This document shows positions 57,295 through 64,000 of a stretch of 64,000 bases of DNA, piece by piece. The notes under the pieces were generated by a model. That model searched no databases, had not been told where the DNA came from, and was given only the letters and a program-made list of their open reading frames with translations. Made by a program: the position numbers and the translations under genes. The number at the start of each line of letters is the position of its first letter. Positions within the stretch are counted from its first letter, which is position 1. The stretch comes from Actinosynnema sp042752395 (GTDB lineage Bacteria > Actinomycetota > Actinomycetes > Mycobacteriales > Pseudonocardiaceae): positions 28,652-92,651 of the forward strand of contig NZ_JBHYXZ010000013.1 of assembly GCF_042752395.1 (NCBI RefSeq), written 5' to 3'.

Positions 57295-58974
57295 ATGACG
57301 ACACCTCAGGTCGCCAGGCCGTCGATCCTGACCGTGGACGACGACCCGGGCGTGTCCCGGTCCGTGGCGCGCGACCTGCGCCGCAAGTACGGCGAGTCCT
57401 ACCGGATCGTGCGGGCCGAGTCGGGCGCACAGGCGCTCGACGCGCTCCGCGAGATCAAGCTGCGCGGCGAGGAGGTCGCCGTGCTGCTGGCCGACTACCG
57501 GATGCCGGGCATGAGCGGCATCGAGTTCCTGGAAGCCGCGATGGACCTGTTCCCCGTGGCGCGCCGGGTGCTGCTCACCGCCTACGCCGACACCGACGCG
57601 GCGATCCGCGCGATCAACGTCGTGGACCTCGACCACTACCTGCTCAAGCCGTGGGACCCGCCGGAGGAGAAGCTGTACCCGGTGCTGGACGACCTGCTGA
57701 GCGCGTGGGCGGCGGCCGACCGCGGCCCGGTGCGGCAGGTCAGGGTCGTGGGGCACCGCTGGTCGTCGCGGTCCTACGAGGTCCGCGACTTCCTGGCCCG
57801 CAATTCGGTGCCGTTCCGCTGGCACGCCCTGGACGACGGCGACACCGAGGCGGGCCGGCTGCTCACCGCGTGCGGCGAGGACGGCGCCCGGCTGCCGGTG
57901 GTGATCACCCCGGACGGCGAGCCGCTGGTCGAGCCGTCGGACGCGGAGCTGGCCGCGCGGGTCGGCCTGACCACGCGGCCGTCCGCCGACTTCTACGACC
58001 TGATCGTGGTCGGCGGCGGTCCGGCGGGCCTGGGCGCGGCCGTCTACGGCGGGTCGGAGGGCCTGCGCACGGTGCTGGTCGAGCGCCGGGCCACCGGCGG
58101 CCAGGCGGGCACGAGCAGCCGGATCGAGAACTACCTGGGCTTCCCCGACGGCGTGTCCGGCGAGCAGCTGACCGACCGGGCGCGGCGGCAGGCGGTGAAG
58201 TTCGACGTCGAGGTGCTGACCGCGTGCGACGTGGTGGCGCTGGAGGCGCGGGGCGCGGCGCGGGTCGTGCGGCTGGACGACGGCACCGAGCTGGCCGCGC
58301 ACACCGTCATCCTGGCCACCGGCGTGTCCTACCGCCGGCTCGACGCGCCCGGCTTGGGCGCGCTGACCGGCCGGGGCGTGTTCTACGGCGCGGCCACCAC
58401 CGAGGGGCCCGGCTGCGCGGGGCAGGACGTCTACCTGGTCGGCGGCGCGAACTCGGCGGGCCAGGCGGCGCTGTACTTCGCCGCGCACGCCCGCCGCGTC
58501 GTGCTGGTGGTGCGCGGCGACTCCCTGGCCCGGTCGATGTCGCACTACCTGGTCGAACAGCTCGCCCGGGTGGACAACATCGAGGTGCTCACGTGCACCG
58601 AGGTCGTCGGTGGCACGGGCGAGCAGCACCTGGAGTCCGTGACGCTGCGCCACAACAAGACCGGCGAGACGACGACCGTGCCGACGTCCTGGCTGTTCGC
58701 GTTCATCGGGGCGGCGCCGCACACCGACTGGCTCGCGGGCACGCTGGCCCGCGACGAGCGCGGGTTCGTGCTCGCCGGGCCGGACCTGGTGGTCGACGGC
58801 CGCCCGCCGGCGGGCTGGGACCACGACCGGCCGCCCTACCACCTGGAGACCAGCCTGCCGGGCGTGTTCGTGGCCGGCGACGTGCGCGCGGACTCGGTCA
58901 AGCGGGTCGCCTCGGCGGTCGGCGACGGCGCGATGGCCGTGTCCCTGGTCCACCGCTACCTGGAGAAGTCGTGA
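57295..58974 (+). CDS. receiver - thioredoxin-fold - thioredoxin-reductase-like fusion
   Basis: 559 aa in three parts. Residues ~8-130 are a CheY-like receiver (LTVDDDPGVSRSV, LLADYRMPG with Asp67, YLLKPW with Lys118). Residues ~145-225 are a glutaredoxin-like fold (SRSYEVRDFLARNSVPFRWHAL, RLPVVITPDGEPLVEP) without a CxxC. From ~235 on there is an FAD/NADPH reductase (IVVGGGPAGLGAAVYG, ATGGQAGTSSRIENYLGFP, VYLVGGANSAGQAA, PGVFVAGDVRA). The thioredoxin-reductase CATC is replaced by GAAT in YGAATTEG, so it cannot use the usual dithiol. Coupled by a GTGA overlap to a histidine kinase; phosphorylation may therefore tune a flavoenzyme. Confidence 0.88.
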   Translation: MTTPQVARPSILTVDDDPGVSRSVARDLRRKYGESYRIVRAESGAQALDALREIKLRGEEVAVLLADYRMPGMSGIEFLEAAMDLFPVARRVLLTAYADTDAAIRAINVVDLDHYLLKPWDPPEEKLYPVLDDLLSAWAAADRGPVRQVRVVGHRWSSRSYEVRDFLARNSVPFRWHALDDGDTEAGRLLTACGEDGARLPVVITPDGEPLVEPSDAELAARVGLTTRPSADFYDLIVVGGGPAGLGAAVYGGSEGLRTVLVERRATGGQAGTSSRIENYLGFPDGVSGEQLTDRARRQAVKFDVEVLTACDVVALEARGAARVVRLDDGTELAAHTVILATGVSYRRLDAPGLGALTGRGVFYGAATTEGPGCAGQDVYLVGGANSAGQAALYFAAHARRVVLVVRGDSLARSMSHYLVEQLARVDNIEVLTCTEVVGGTGEQHLESVTLRHNKTGETTTVPTSWLFAFIGAAPHTDWLAGTLARDERGFVLAGPDLVVDGRPPAGWDHDRPPYHLETSLPGVFVAGDVRADSVKRVASAVGDGAMAVSLVHRYLEKS

Positions 58975-60419
58975 CGGAGAACCTGACGGTGGACGACCTG
59001 CGCCGGCTGTTCCTGTTCGAGCACCTGTCCGAGGAGCAGCTCGCCTGGCTCGTCGCGCACGGCCGGGTGGAGACCCACGCCGCGGGCACCCGGGTGCTGC
59101 GCGAGGGGCAGCCCGCGACCTGCTTCTACGTGCTGCTGGACGGCACGGTGGCGTTGAGCCGGGTGATCGGCGGCCATCGCGTGGAGACCAACCGCACCGA
59201 CCACCGGGGCGCGTACTTCGGAGCCACGCAGGCGTACCTGGGCTCGGACGTCGAGGCCAGGACGGTCTACCAGATGACCGCCGACGCGGTGACCGACGTG
59301 CGGCTGTACCAGCTGCCGGCGCACGACTTCGGCGCGATGTTCCGCTCGTGGTTCCCGATGGCGATCCACCTGCTGGAGGGCCTGTTCTTCGGCATGCGCA
59401 ACACCGAGCGGATCGTGAGCCAGCGGGAACGGCTGCTCGCGCTGGGCTCGCTGTCGGCCGGGCTGACCCACGAGTTGAACAACCCGGCCGCCGCCGCGGT
59501 GCGGGCCACCGGCGCGTTGCGGGAACGGGTCGCCGGGATGCGGCACAAGCTCGCGCTGCTGGCGAGCGGCTCGCTGGACCCGGCCACGCTGCCGGTGCTG
59601 GTGCGGTTGCAGGAGAGCGCGGTCGAGCAGGTCGCGAAGGCGCCGAAGCTCGGCCCGATGGAGACCGCCGACCTGGAGGACGAGGTCGCCGACTGGCTGG
59701 ACGCGCACGGCGTGGCCGGCGGCTGGGACCTGGCGCCGGTGCTGGTCGCGGGCGGGCTCGACGTGGCGTGGCTGGACCGGGCGGCGGCGCTGTGCCCGCA
59801 GACCGCCACCGAGGCCGCGGTGCGCTGGCTGGCCTACACGGTCGAGACCGAGACGTTGATGAACGAGATCGAGGACGCCACCACCAGGGTGTCCGCGCTG
59901 GTCGGCGCGGCCAGGCAGTACTCCCAGGTCGACCGGGCGCCGTTCCAGGTCGTGGACGTGCACGAGCTGCTGGACTCCACGCTGGTGATGCTCGGCGGCA
60001 AGCTGGGCGACGGCGTGCGCGTGGTCAAGGACTTCGACCGCTCCCTGCCGCCGCTGCCCGCCTACCCGGCCGAGCTGAACCAGGTGTGGACGAACCTGGT
60101 CGACAACGCGGTGGCGGCGATGGCGGGCCGCGGCACGCTGACCGTGCGCACGTCCCGCGTCGGCGACGACCTCGTGGTGGAGGTCGGCGACACCGGCACG
60201 GGCATCCCGCCGGACGTGAAGGGCCGGATCTTCGAGCCGTTCTTCACCACCAAGGCGGTGGGCGAGGGCACCGGCCTGGGCTTGGACATCTCGTGGCGGA
60301 TCGTGGTCGAACGCCACCACGGCGACATCCGGGTGGAGTCCGAACCGGGCGACACCCGCTTCCGCGTCCACCTGCCGCTGACCCCGCCGGCCGAGCGCTC
60401 CGGGACGGACGCCGGCTAA
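58971..60419 (+). CDS. cNMP-binding-domain histidine kinase
   Basis: 482 aa, no TM helices. Residues ~10-135 are a Crp-type cyclic-nucleotide fold (FLFEHLSEEQLAWLVAHGRVE, REGQPATCFYVLLDGTVALSR). Then the kinase core with SAGLTHELNNPAAAAVRATG (His167), a long helical insert (~190-300), and a HATPase with NQVWTNLVDNAVAAM, DTGTGIPPDVKGRIFEPFFTTK and GTGLGLDIS. GTG 58971 overlaps the stop of the receiver-reductase gene. It likely phosphorylates that receiver. This pair is found in other actinomycetes, but its signal is not established. Confidence 0.9.
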   Translation: MTENLTVDDLRRLFLFEHLSEEQLAWLVAHGRVETHAAGTRVLREGQPATCFYVLLDGTVALSRVIGGHRVETNRTDHRGAYFGATQAYLGSDVEARTVYQMTADAVTDVRLYQLPAHDFGAMFRSWFPMAIHLLEGLFFGMRNTERIVSQRERLLALGSLSAGLTHELNNPAAAAVRATGALRERVAGMRHKLALLASGSLDPATLPVLVRLQESAVEQVAKAPKLGPMETADLEDEVADWLDAHGVAGGWDLAPVLVAGGLDVAWLDRAAALCPQTATEAAVRWLAYTVETETLMNEIEDATTRVSALVGAARQYSQVDRAPFQVVDVHELLDSTLVMLGGKLGDGVRVVKDFDRSLPPLPAYPAELNQVWTNLVDNAVAAMAGRGTLTVRTSRVGDDLVVEVGDTGTGIPPDVKGRIFEPFFTTKAVGEGTGLGLDISWRIVVERHHGDIRVESEPGDTRFRVHLPLTPPAERSGTDAG

Positions 60420-60625
60420 GCCGGGAGTCGCGGGCGGCGCATGCCCTGACCCGGTCGACCGCTCCAGAACGGCCGGGAGTCGTACGCGCGCGGGCGGCGT
60501 ACTCCTGACCCCGCGCGCTGAGCCTCAGGACGGCCGCGCGTCGTGTGCGCGGGCGGGGCCCAGCGCGCTCAGCTCCAGGACGGCCGGGAAACCTGTGCGC
60601 GGGCGGCGCATTGTCCTGCGGCGAT
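60420..60625. repeat. degenerate ~50-bp tandem repeats, intergenic
   Basis: About four units start at 60420, 60473, 60533 and 60580, each with a GGCCGGGAGTCG-like head and a GCGCGGGCGGCG-like centre, joined by CCAGGAC-type links. No gene was seen. They lie between the kinase gene and the AfsR-like gene. Confidence 0.55.
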
Positions 60626-60695
60626 CTGGGGAAGTTCTCGAGTTCTTCTTGTCCGTGCGTGCCCGGACCGATACACCCTGTGACAGGGGGTGCGG

Positions 60696-63464
60696 ATGTT
60701 GGTCGAGTTCCTGCTGCTCGGTGAGGTCCGCGCGCGGGTGGACGGGGTCGAGGTCGACCTGGGCCACGCGCGACAGCGGTGCGTGCTGGCGGCCCTGCTG
60801 GTGGAACCCAACCGGCAGCAGAGCCTGGACGTGCTGGTGGACCGGGTGTGGGGCGACCGGCCGCCCCGGCAAGCGCGGAACACGCTGTACGGGTACGTGT
60901 ACCGCCTGCGGCAGGCGTTCGCGGACGTGCCCGGCGTCGCGATCGACCGCACGCAGGCCGGCTACCTGCTGCCGGTGGACGAGGACGCGGTGGACCTGCA
61001 CCGCTTCCGCGGTTTGCTCCGGCGGGCGCGGGGCGAGGAGGACCGGGCGGCGCTGGCCTCGGTGGGCGGGGCGCTCGGGCTGTGGCGCGGTCCGGCGCTG
61101 GGCGGGCTGCGGGGCGAGTGGGCGGAGGCGGTGCGCCGCACGCTGGAGCAGGAGCGTTGGCAGGCCGTGCTGCACCGCAACGACCTCGCGTTGCGCCTCG
61201 GGCGGCACGCCGAGGTGATGGCGGAGCTGACCGCGCTGGCCGAGGAGAACCCGCTGGACGAAAAGCTGGCCGCCCAGGTGGTCGTGGCGCTGCACCGGTC
61301 GGGTCGGCAGGCCGACGCGCTGCACCACTACCAGGTGGTCCGTCGGCGGTTGGCCGAGGAGCTGGGCGCGGACCCGGGGCCGGAGCTGCGCGAGGCGCAC
61401 CAGCGGGTGCTCGCGGGCGAGCCGACGGTCCGGGAGGAGGAGCGGCGGGAGGCCGTGCCGACGCCGCACGAGCTGCCGGCGGCGCCGAGGCTGTTCGTGG
61501 GGCGGGCGGACCAGCTCGCCCGGATCGACAAGGCGTTGGTCCCGTCCGGTGGCGCGTCGCCGGTGCTGGCGGTGGTGGGGCCGGCCGGGACGGGCAAGAC
61601 GGCGTTGGCCCTGCACTGGGCGCACCGCGCCGTCGACCGGTTCCCCGACGGGCAGTTGTACGCGGACCTGCGCGGCTTCGACCCGGTCGGGCCTCCGGCG
61701 TCCCCCGCAGTGGTGATGGGCCGGTTCCTCGGCGCGTTGGGCGTGCCGCCGGCGTCCGTCCCGGCCGAGGTGGAGGCGCAGGCGGCGCTGTACCGCAGCG
61801 TCGTGGCGGGGCGTCGGTTGCTGGTGGTCCTGGACAACGCTCGCGACACCGACCAGGTGCTCCCGCTGCTGCCGGGCAGCGGCACCTGCACCGTGCTGGT
61901 CACCAGCCGGCACCGCCTCACCGGCCTGGCCGCCGCGCACGGTGTGCCGACGCTGGAGCTGGACGTGCTGCCCGACGCGGAGGGGCGGGAGCTGTTGGCC
62001 GGTCACGTCGGCGCGCAGCGGGTGCACGAGGCGCCCGACGCCGTCGACGCGCTGCTGGAGTGGTGCGCGGGGCTGCCGCTGGCCGTGGCCATCGTCGGCG
62101 CGCACGCCGCCGCGTACCCGGACTTCCCCCTCGGCGCGCTGGTCGCGGAGCTGCGCGAGGCCGACGGCTTGGCCCACGCGGGCGACACCGAGCTGAGCAT
62201 GAGCCTGCACGCGGTGTTCACGTCGTCCTACCGGGTGCTGCCGCCGCCGGTCGCGCGGGCGTTCGCGGTGCTGGGGGTCGCGCCCGGTCCGGACATCTCC
62301 CTGCGGGCCGCGGCCGAGCTGCTGGACCAGCAGCCGCCGGCGGCGCGGCGGCTGCTGGCGCACCTGGAGACCTGGCACCTGCTGCGACAGCACGTGCCGG
62401 GCCGCTACCGGATGCACGACCTGGTCCGGCTCTACGCCGCCGAACGGGCACGTGACCGCGCGGACCAGGAGGAGGCGTTGCGGAGGGTCGTACTGCACTA
62501 CGCCCGTGTCGGACGGGCCGCCGAGGGCGTGCTCTACCCGTACGAGCACCCTCCCGCGCTGGGTGAGCCGGTGCCCGCCGACGGCGTGTTCCCCGACGAG
62601 TCGAGCGCGTTGGCGTGGTTGGCATCGGAGTACGCGTGCCTGATCGCGGCCCAGGAACTGGCCGCGCGGCGCGGGTGGGACCGGGTCGTGTGGCAGTTGG
62701 CGTGGTCGCTGGACACGTTCCAGCGGCGCCAGGGCCTCGTCGACGACCAGGTGGCCGTGTGGCGGGCGGCGATGGCCGCCGCCGACCGCACGGGCGATCC
62801 CGACGCGCGGGCGTTGGCGTCCTGGAGGCTGGGCGCCGCACTTGCCCGCCGCGGTGTCGACCTCGTCGAGGCGTCCGGCCACCTCGACCGGGCGTTGGCG
62901 CTCGGTGGCGCGTCGGGCGACCTGTCCGGACAGGCCAACGCGCACCAGGCCCTGGCGTGGGTGCAGGAGCAACGGGGCGACGACGCGGCCGCGCTGGACC
63001 ACGCCACGCGGGCGTTGGCGATGCTGCGCACGCTCGGCGTCGAGATGCGCGAGGCGCACGCCCTCAACCAGGCCGGGTGGTACGCCGCGAAGCTGCACGA
63101 CCTGCCGCTGGCGCGGGCGCACTGCACGGCGGCGCTCGACCTGGCCCGCCGCCACGGCGACCTCGACGCCCGCGGGCGCACCCTGGACAGCCTCGGCTAC
63201 ATCGCCCACCTGGCGGGCGACCACGACGAAGCCGTGGCCCACTACGAGCAGGCGCTCGCCGACTTCCAGGAGGTCGGGTCCACCTACGACTACGCCGACA
63301 CCCTGGAACGCCTGGCCGACAGCCACGCCGCCGCCAACCGCCACGACCAGGCCACCGCCGCCCGCCGCCGCGCCGTCTCGCTGTTCCTGGCCCAACACCG
63401 GACCGCCGACGCCGACCGCGTCGCCGCCCTGCTCGGCGACCCTCCCGGCACGCTCGACACCTGA
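60696..63464 (+). CDS. AfsR/SARP-type regulator with NB-ARC and TPR domains
   Basis: 922 aa. Residues ~1-90 are an OmpR-type DNA-binding domain (FLLLGEVRARVDGVEVDLGHARQR, LVDRVWGDRPPRQARNTLYGYVYRLR in blocks). The bacterial activation domain BTAD covers ~95-245. The NTPase starts at FVGRADQLARID (~265) with Walker A GPAGTGKT (~295) and LLVVLDNARDT (~375). TPR repeats run from ~730 to 915. This is the AfsR architecture, which activates secondary metabolism or secreted-protein genes. AGGGGG stands 5 nt before ATG 60696; GTG 60690 is an alternative. The next gene encodes a small secreted protein and may be a target. Confidence 0.92.
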   Translation: MLVEFLLLGEVRARVDGVEVDLGHARQRCVLAALLVEPNRQQSLDVLVDRVWGDRPPRQARNTLYGYVYRLRQAFADVPGVAIDRTQAGYLLPVDEDAVDLHRFRGLLRRARGEEDRAALASVGGALGLWRGPALGGLRGEWAEAVRRTLEQERWQAVLHRNDLALRLGRHAEVMAELTALAEENPLDEKLAAQVVVALHRSGRQADALHHYQVVRRRLAEELGADPGPELREAHQRVLAGEPTVREEERREAVPTPHELPAAPRLFVGRADQLARIDKALVPSGGASPVLAVVGPAGTGKTALALHWAHRAVDRFPDGQLYADLRGFDPVGPPASPAVVMGRFLGALGVPPASVPAEVEAQAALYRSVVAGRRLLVVLDNARDTDQVLPLLPGSGTCTVLVTSRHRLTGLAAAHGVPTLELDVLPDAEGRELLAGHVGAQRVHEAPDAVDALLEWCAGLPLAVAIVGAHAAAYPDFPLGALVAELREADGLAHAGDTELSMSLHAVFTSSYRVLPPPVARAFAVLGVAPGPDISLRAAAELLDQQPPAARRLLAHLETWHLLRQHVPGRYRMHDLVRLYAAERARDRADQEEALRRVVLHYARVGRAAEGVLYPYEHPPALGEPVPADGVFPDESSALAWLASEYACLIAAQELAARRGWDRVVWQLAWSLDTFQRRQGLVDDQVAVWRAAMAAADRTGDPDARALASWRLGAALARRGVDLVEASGHLDRALALGGASGDLSGQANAHQALAWVQEQRGDDAAALDHATRALAMLRTLGVEMREAHALNQAGWYAAKLHDLPLARAHCTAALDLARRHGDLDARGRTLDSLGYIAHLAGDHDEAVAHYEQALADFQEVGSTYDYADTLERLADSHAAANRHDQATAARRRAVSLFLAQHRTADADRVAALLGDPPGTLDT

Positions 63465-63585
63465 CCCCCCCGGAGCCACGGCGGCGATCCCAGATCCGCC
63501 CCAGCTTTCTCCCAAGCGCGAGGGCGAAGCTGAGGACCGCCGGAGGCGAGGGGTCTCCGGCAGCGGATCACAGGGGGACAAGCAC

Positions 63586-63987
63586 ATGCGAAAACTGCTG
63601 CTCGGAGCCGTGCCCGCCAGTGCGGCGCTGCTGCTCGGGCTCGTCGCCGCACCGGCCCACGCGGCGGAGAACCCGTTGTACACCACAGGCGCGAGGGCGT
63701 TCGTGAACACCTACTCCGGACAGGTCGAGGTGTGCGACACGCGGGCGGACGGCAGGCGGGCCGTGGCGCTGGCCGTCAACGTGACCCGGGGGAGGATCCT
63801 CGGCTACCCGGAGGACATGAACGGCGCCAACGGCTGCACCCCGCAAAGCGGTACGGGACAGGGTGCGGCGCTCGACCGGTTCTGGCACACGCCCAGCCGC
63901 AACGATGAGATCCGGCTCGAGGTGTGGATCCAGGACGGCGAGGGCGGCGCGCAGGAGAACTTCACCTGGACGACGCTGTACTACTGA
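63586..63987 (+). CDS. small secreted protein of unknown function
   Basis: 133 aa. Signal peptide MRKLLLGAVPASAALLLGLVAAPAHA; mature part ~107 residues. It contains two Cys (VCDTRADG and NGCTPQSG) that could form one disulphide, and strands AVALAVNVTRGRILGY and DEIRLEVWIQDG, suggesting a small beta-sandwich. AGGGGGA lies before the ATG. It starts 122 bp after the AfsR-like gene on the same strand. Not recognised. Confidence 0.75.
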   Translation: MRKLLLGAVPASAALLLGLVAAPAHAAENPLYTTGARAFVNTYSGQVEVCDTRADGRRAVALAVNVTRGRILGYPEDMNGANGCTPQSGTGQGAALDRFWHTPSRNDEIRLEVWIQDGEGGAQENFTWTTLYY

Positions 63988-64000
63988 ACCGGGGGGTGGC

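Overview
The window is very GC-rich and looks like an actinomycete chromosome, most plausibly a Pseudonocardiaceae-type filamentous genus near Saccharothrix, Actinosynnema or Lentzea. The signs are strong GC bias at third codon positions, many GTG starts, many apparently leaderless genes (a TAnnnT-like box about 6-7 nt before the start codon), Tat and Sec exported hydrolases, an AfsR/SARP-type regulator, KdpDE and several regulator/efflux pairs. The genus is an inference from gene style only. The sequence is draft: four 10-N gaps lie at 14405, 17815, 24706 and 33555. Three of them, and a stretch near 23.5 kb, are bordered by G/C homopolymer junk that damages neighbouring genes.

Layout. 1-11.6 kb: a truncated ArsR-GNAT fusion, VanZ-RDD membrane protein, an M15-like peptidase coupled to a Tat-exported protein, glyA behind a ZTP riboswitch, a Clp_N-TIR fusion, proline iminopeptidase, an ACC-synthase-like aminotransferase, an HxlR/reductase divergent pair, a CBM48 protein, a frameshifted ankyrin gene and a second, complete ArsR-GNAT fusion. 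12-21.5 kb: drug-efflux style loci, namely TetR+MFS, a second TetR after a gap, a large secreted DUF11-like protein, a P450, and MarR+MFS divergent from the P450, with clear operator palindromes. 21.5-36.9 kb: small secreted and membrane proteins, HIT protein, Tat-exported PHP metallohydrolase, orphan KdpDE, HAF-repeat protein, secreted subtilase, HD-domain protein and a PadR-FadH operon.

37-46 kb holds the most interesting locus: a 23-codon ORF with a Tyr-rich C-terminus, translationally coupled to an unusual cytochrome P450. It fits a minimal P450-modified RiPP cluster. Downstream are secreted M28 aminopeptidase, a LigD-type primase/polymerase, GH18 chitinase, an ECF41-like sigma factor, a CBM2-Fn3-beta-helix protein and a Cys-rich DUF1540 protein behind an iron-box-like site. 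46-50.6 kb is a four-gene operon joining class II DAHP synthase and an FkbO/Hyg5-family chorismatase to an unknown 538-aa protein and a DoxX-like membrane protein. 50.8-53.3 kb is a coupled operon of a degenerate trypsin-like protein with a two-Cys tail, a NarL-type kinase and a LuxR-type regulator. 54-60.4 kb: secreted GH3 glycosidase behind a LacI-type palindrome, then a receiver-glutaredoxin-like-thioredoxin-reductase-like fusion coupled to a cNMP-domain histidine kinase. 60.7-64 kb: AfsR-like regulator and a small secreted protein.

Genes work together mostly in small units: regulator plus divergent target with a palindromic operator (HxlR, MarR, PadR, TetR, ArsR), kinase plus regulator pairs, and 4-nt overlapping operons. 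Convergent 3' ends are often filled by tandem and inverted repeats that form long hairpins, one family of which occurs at two loci 17 kb apart.
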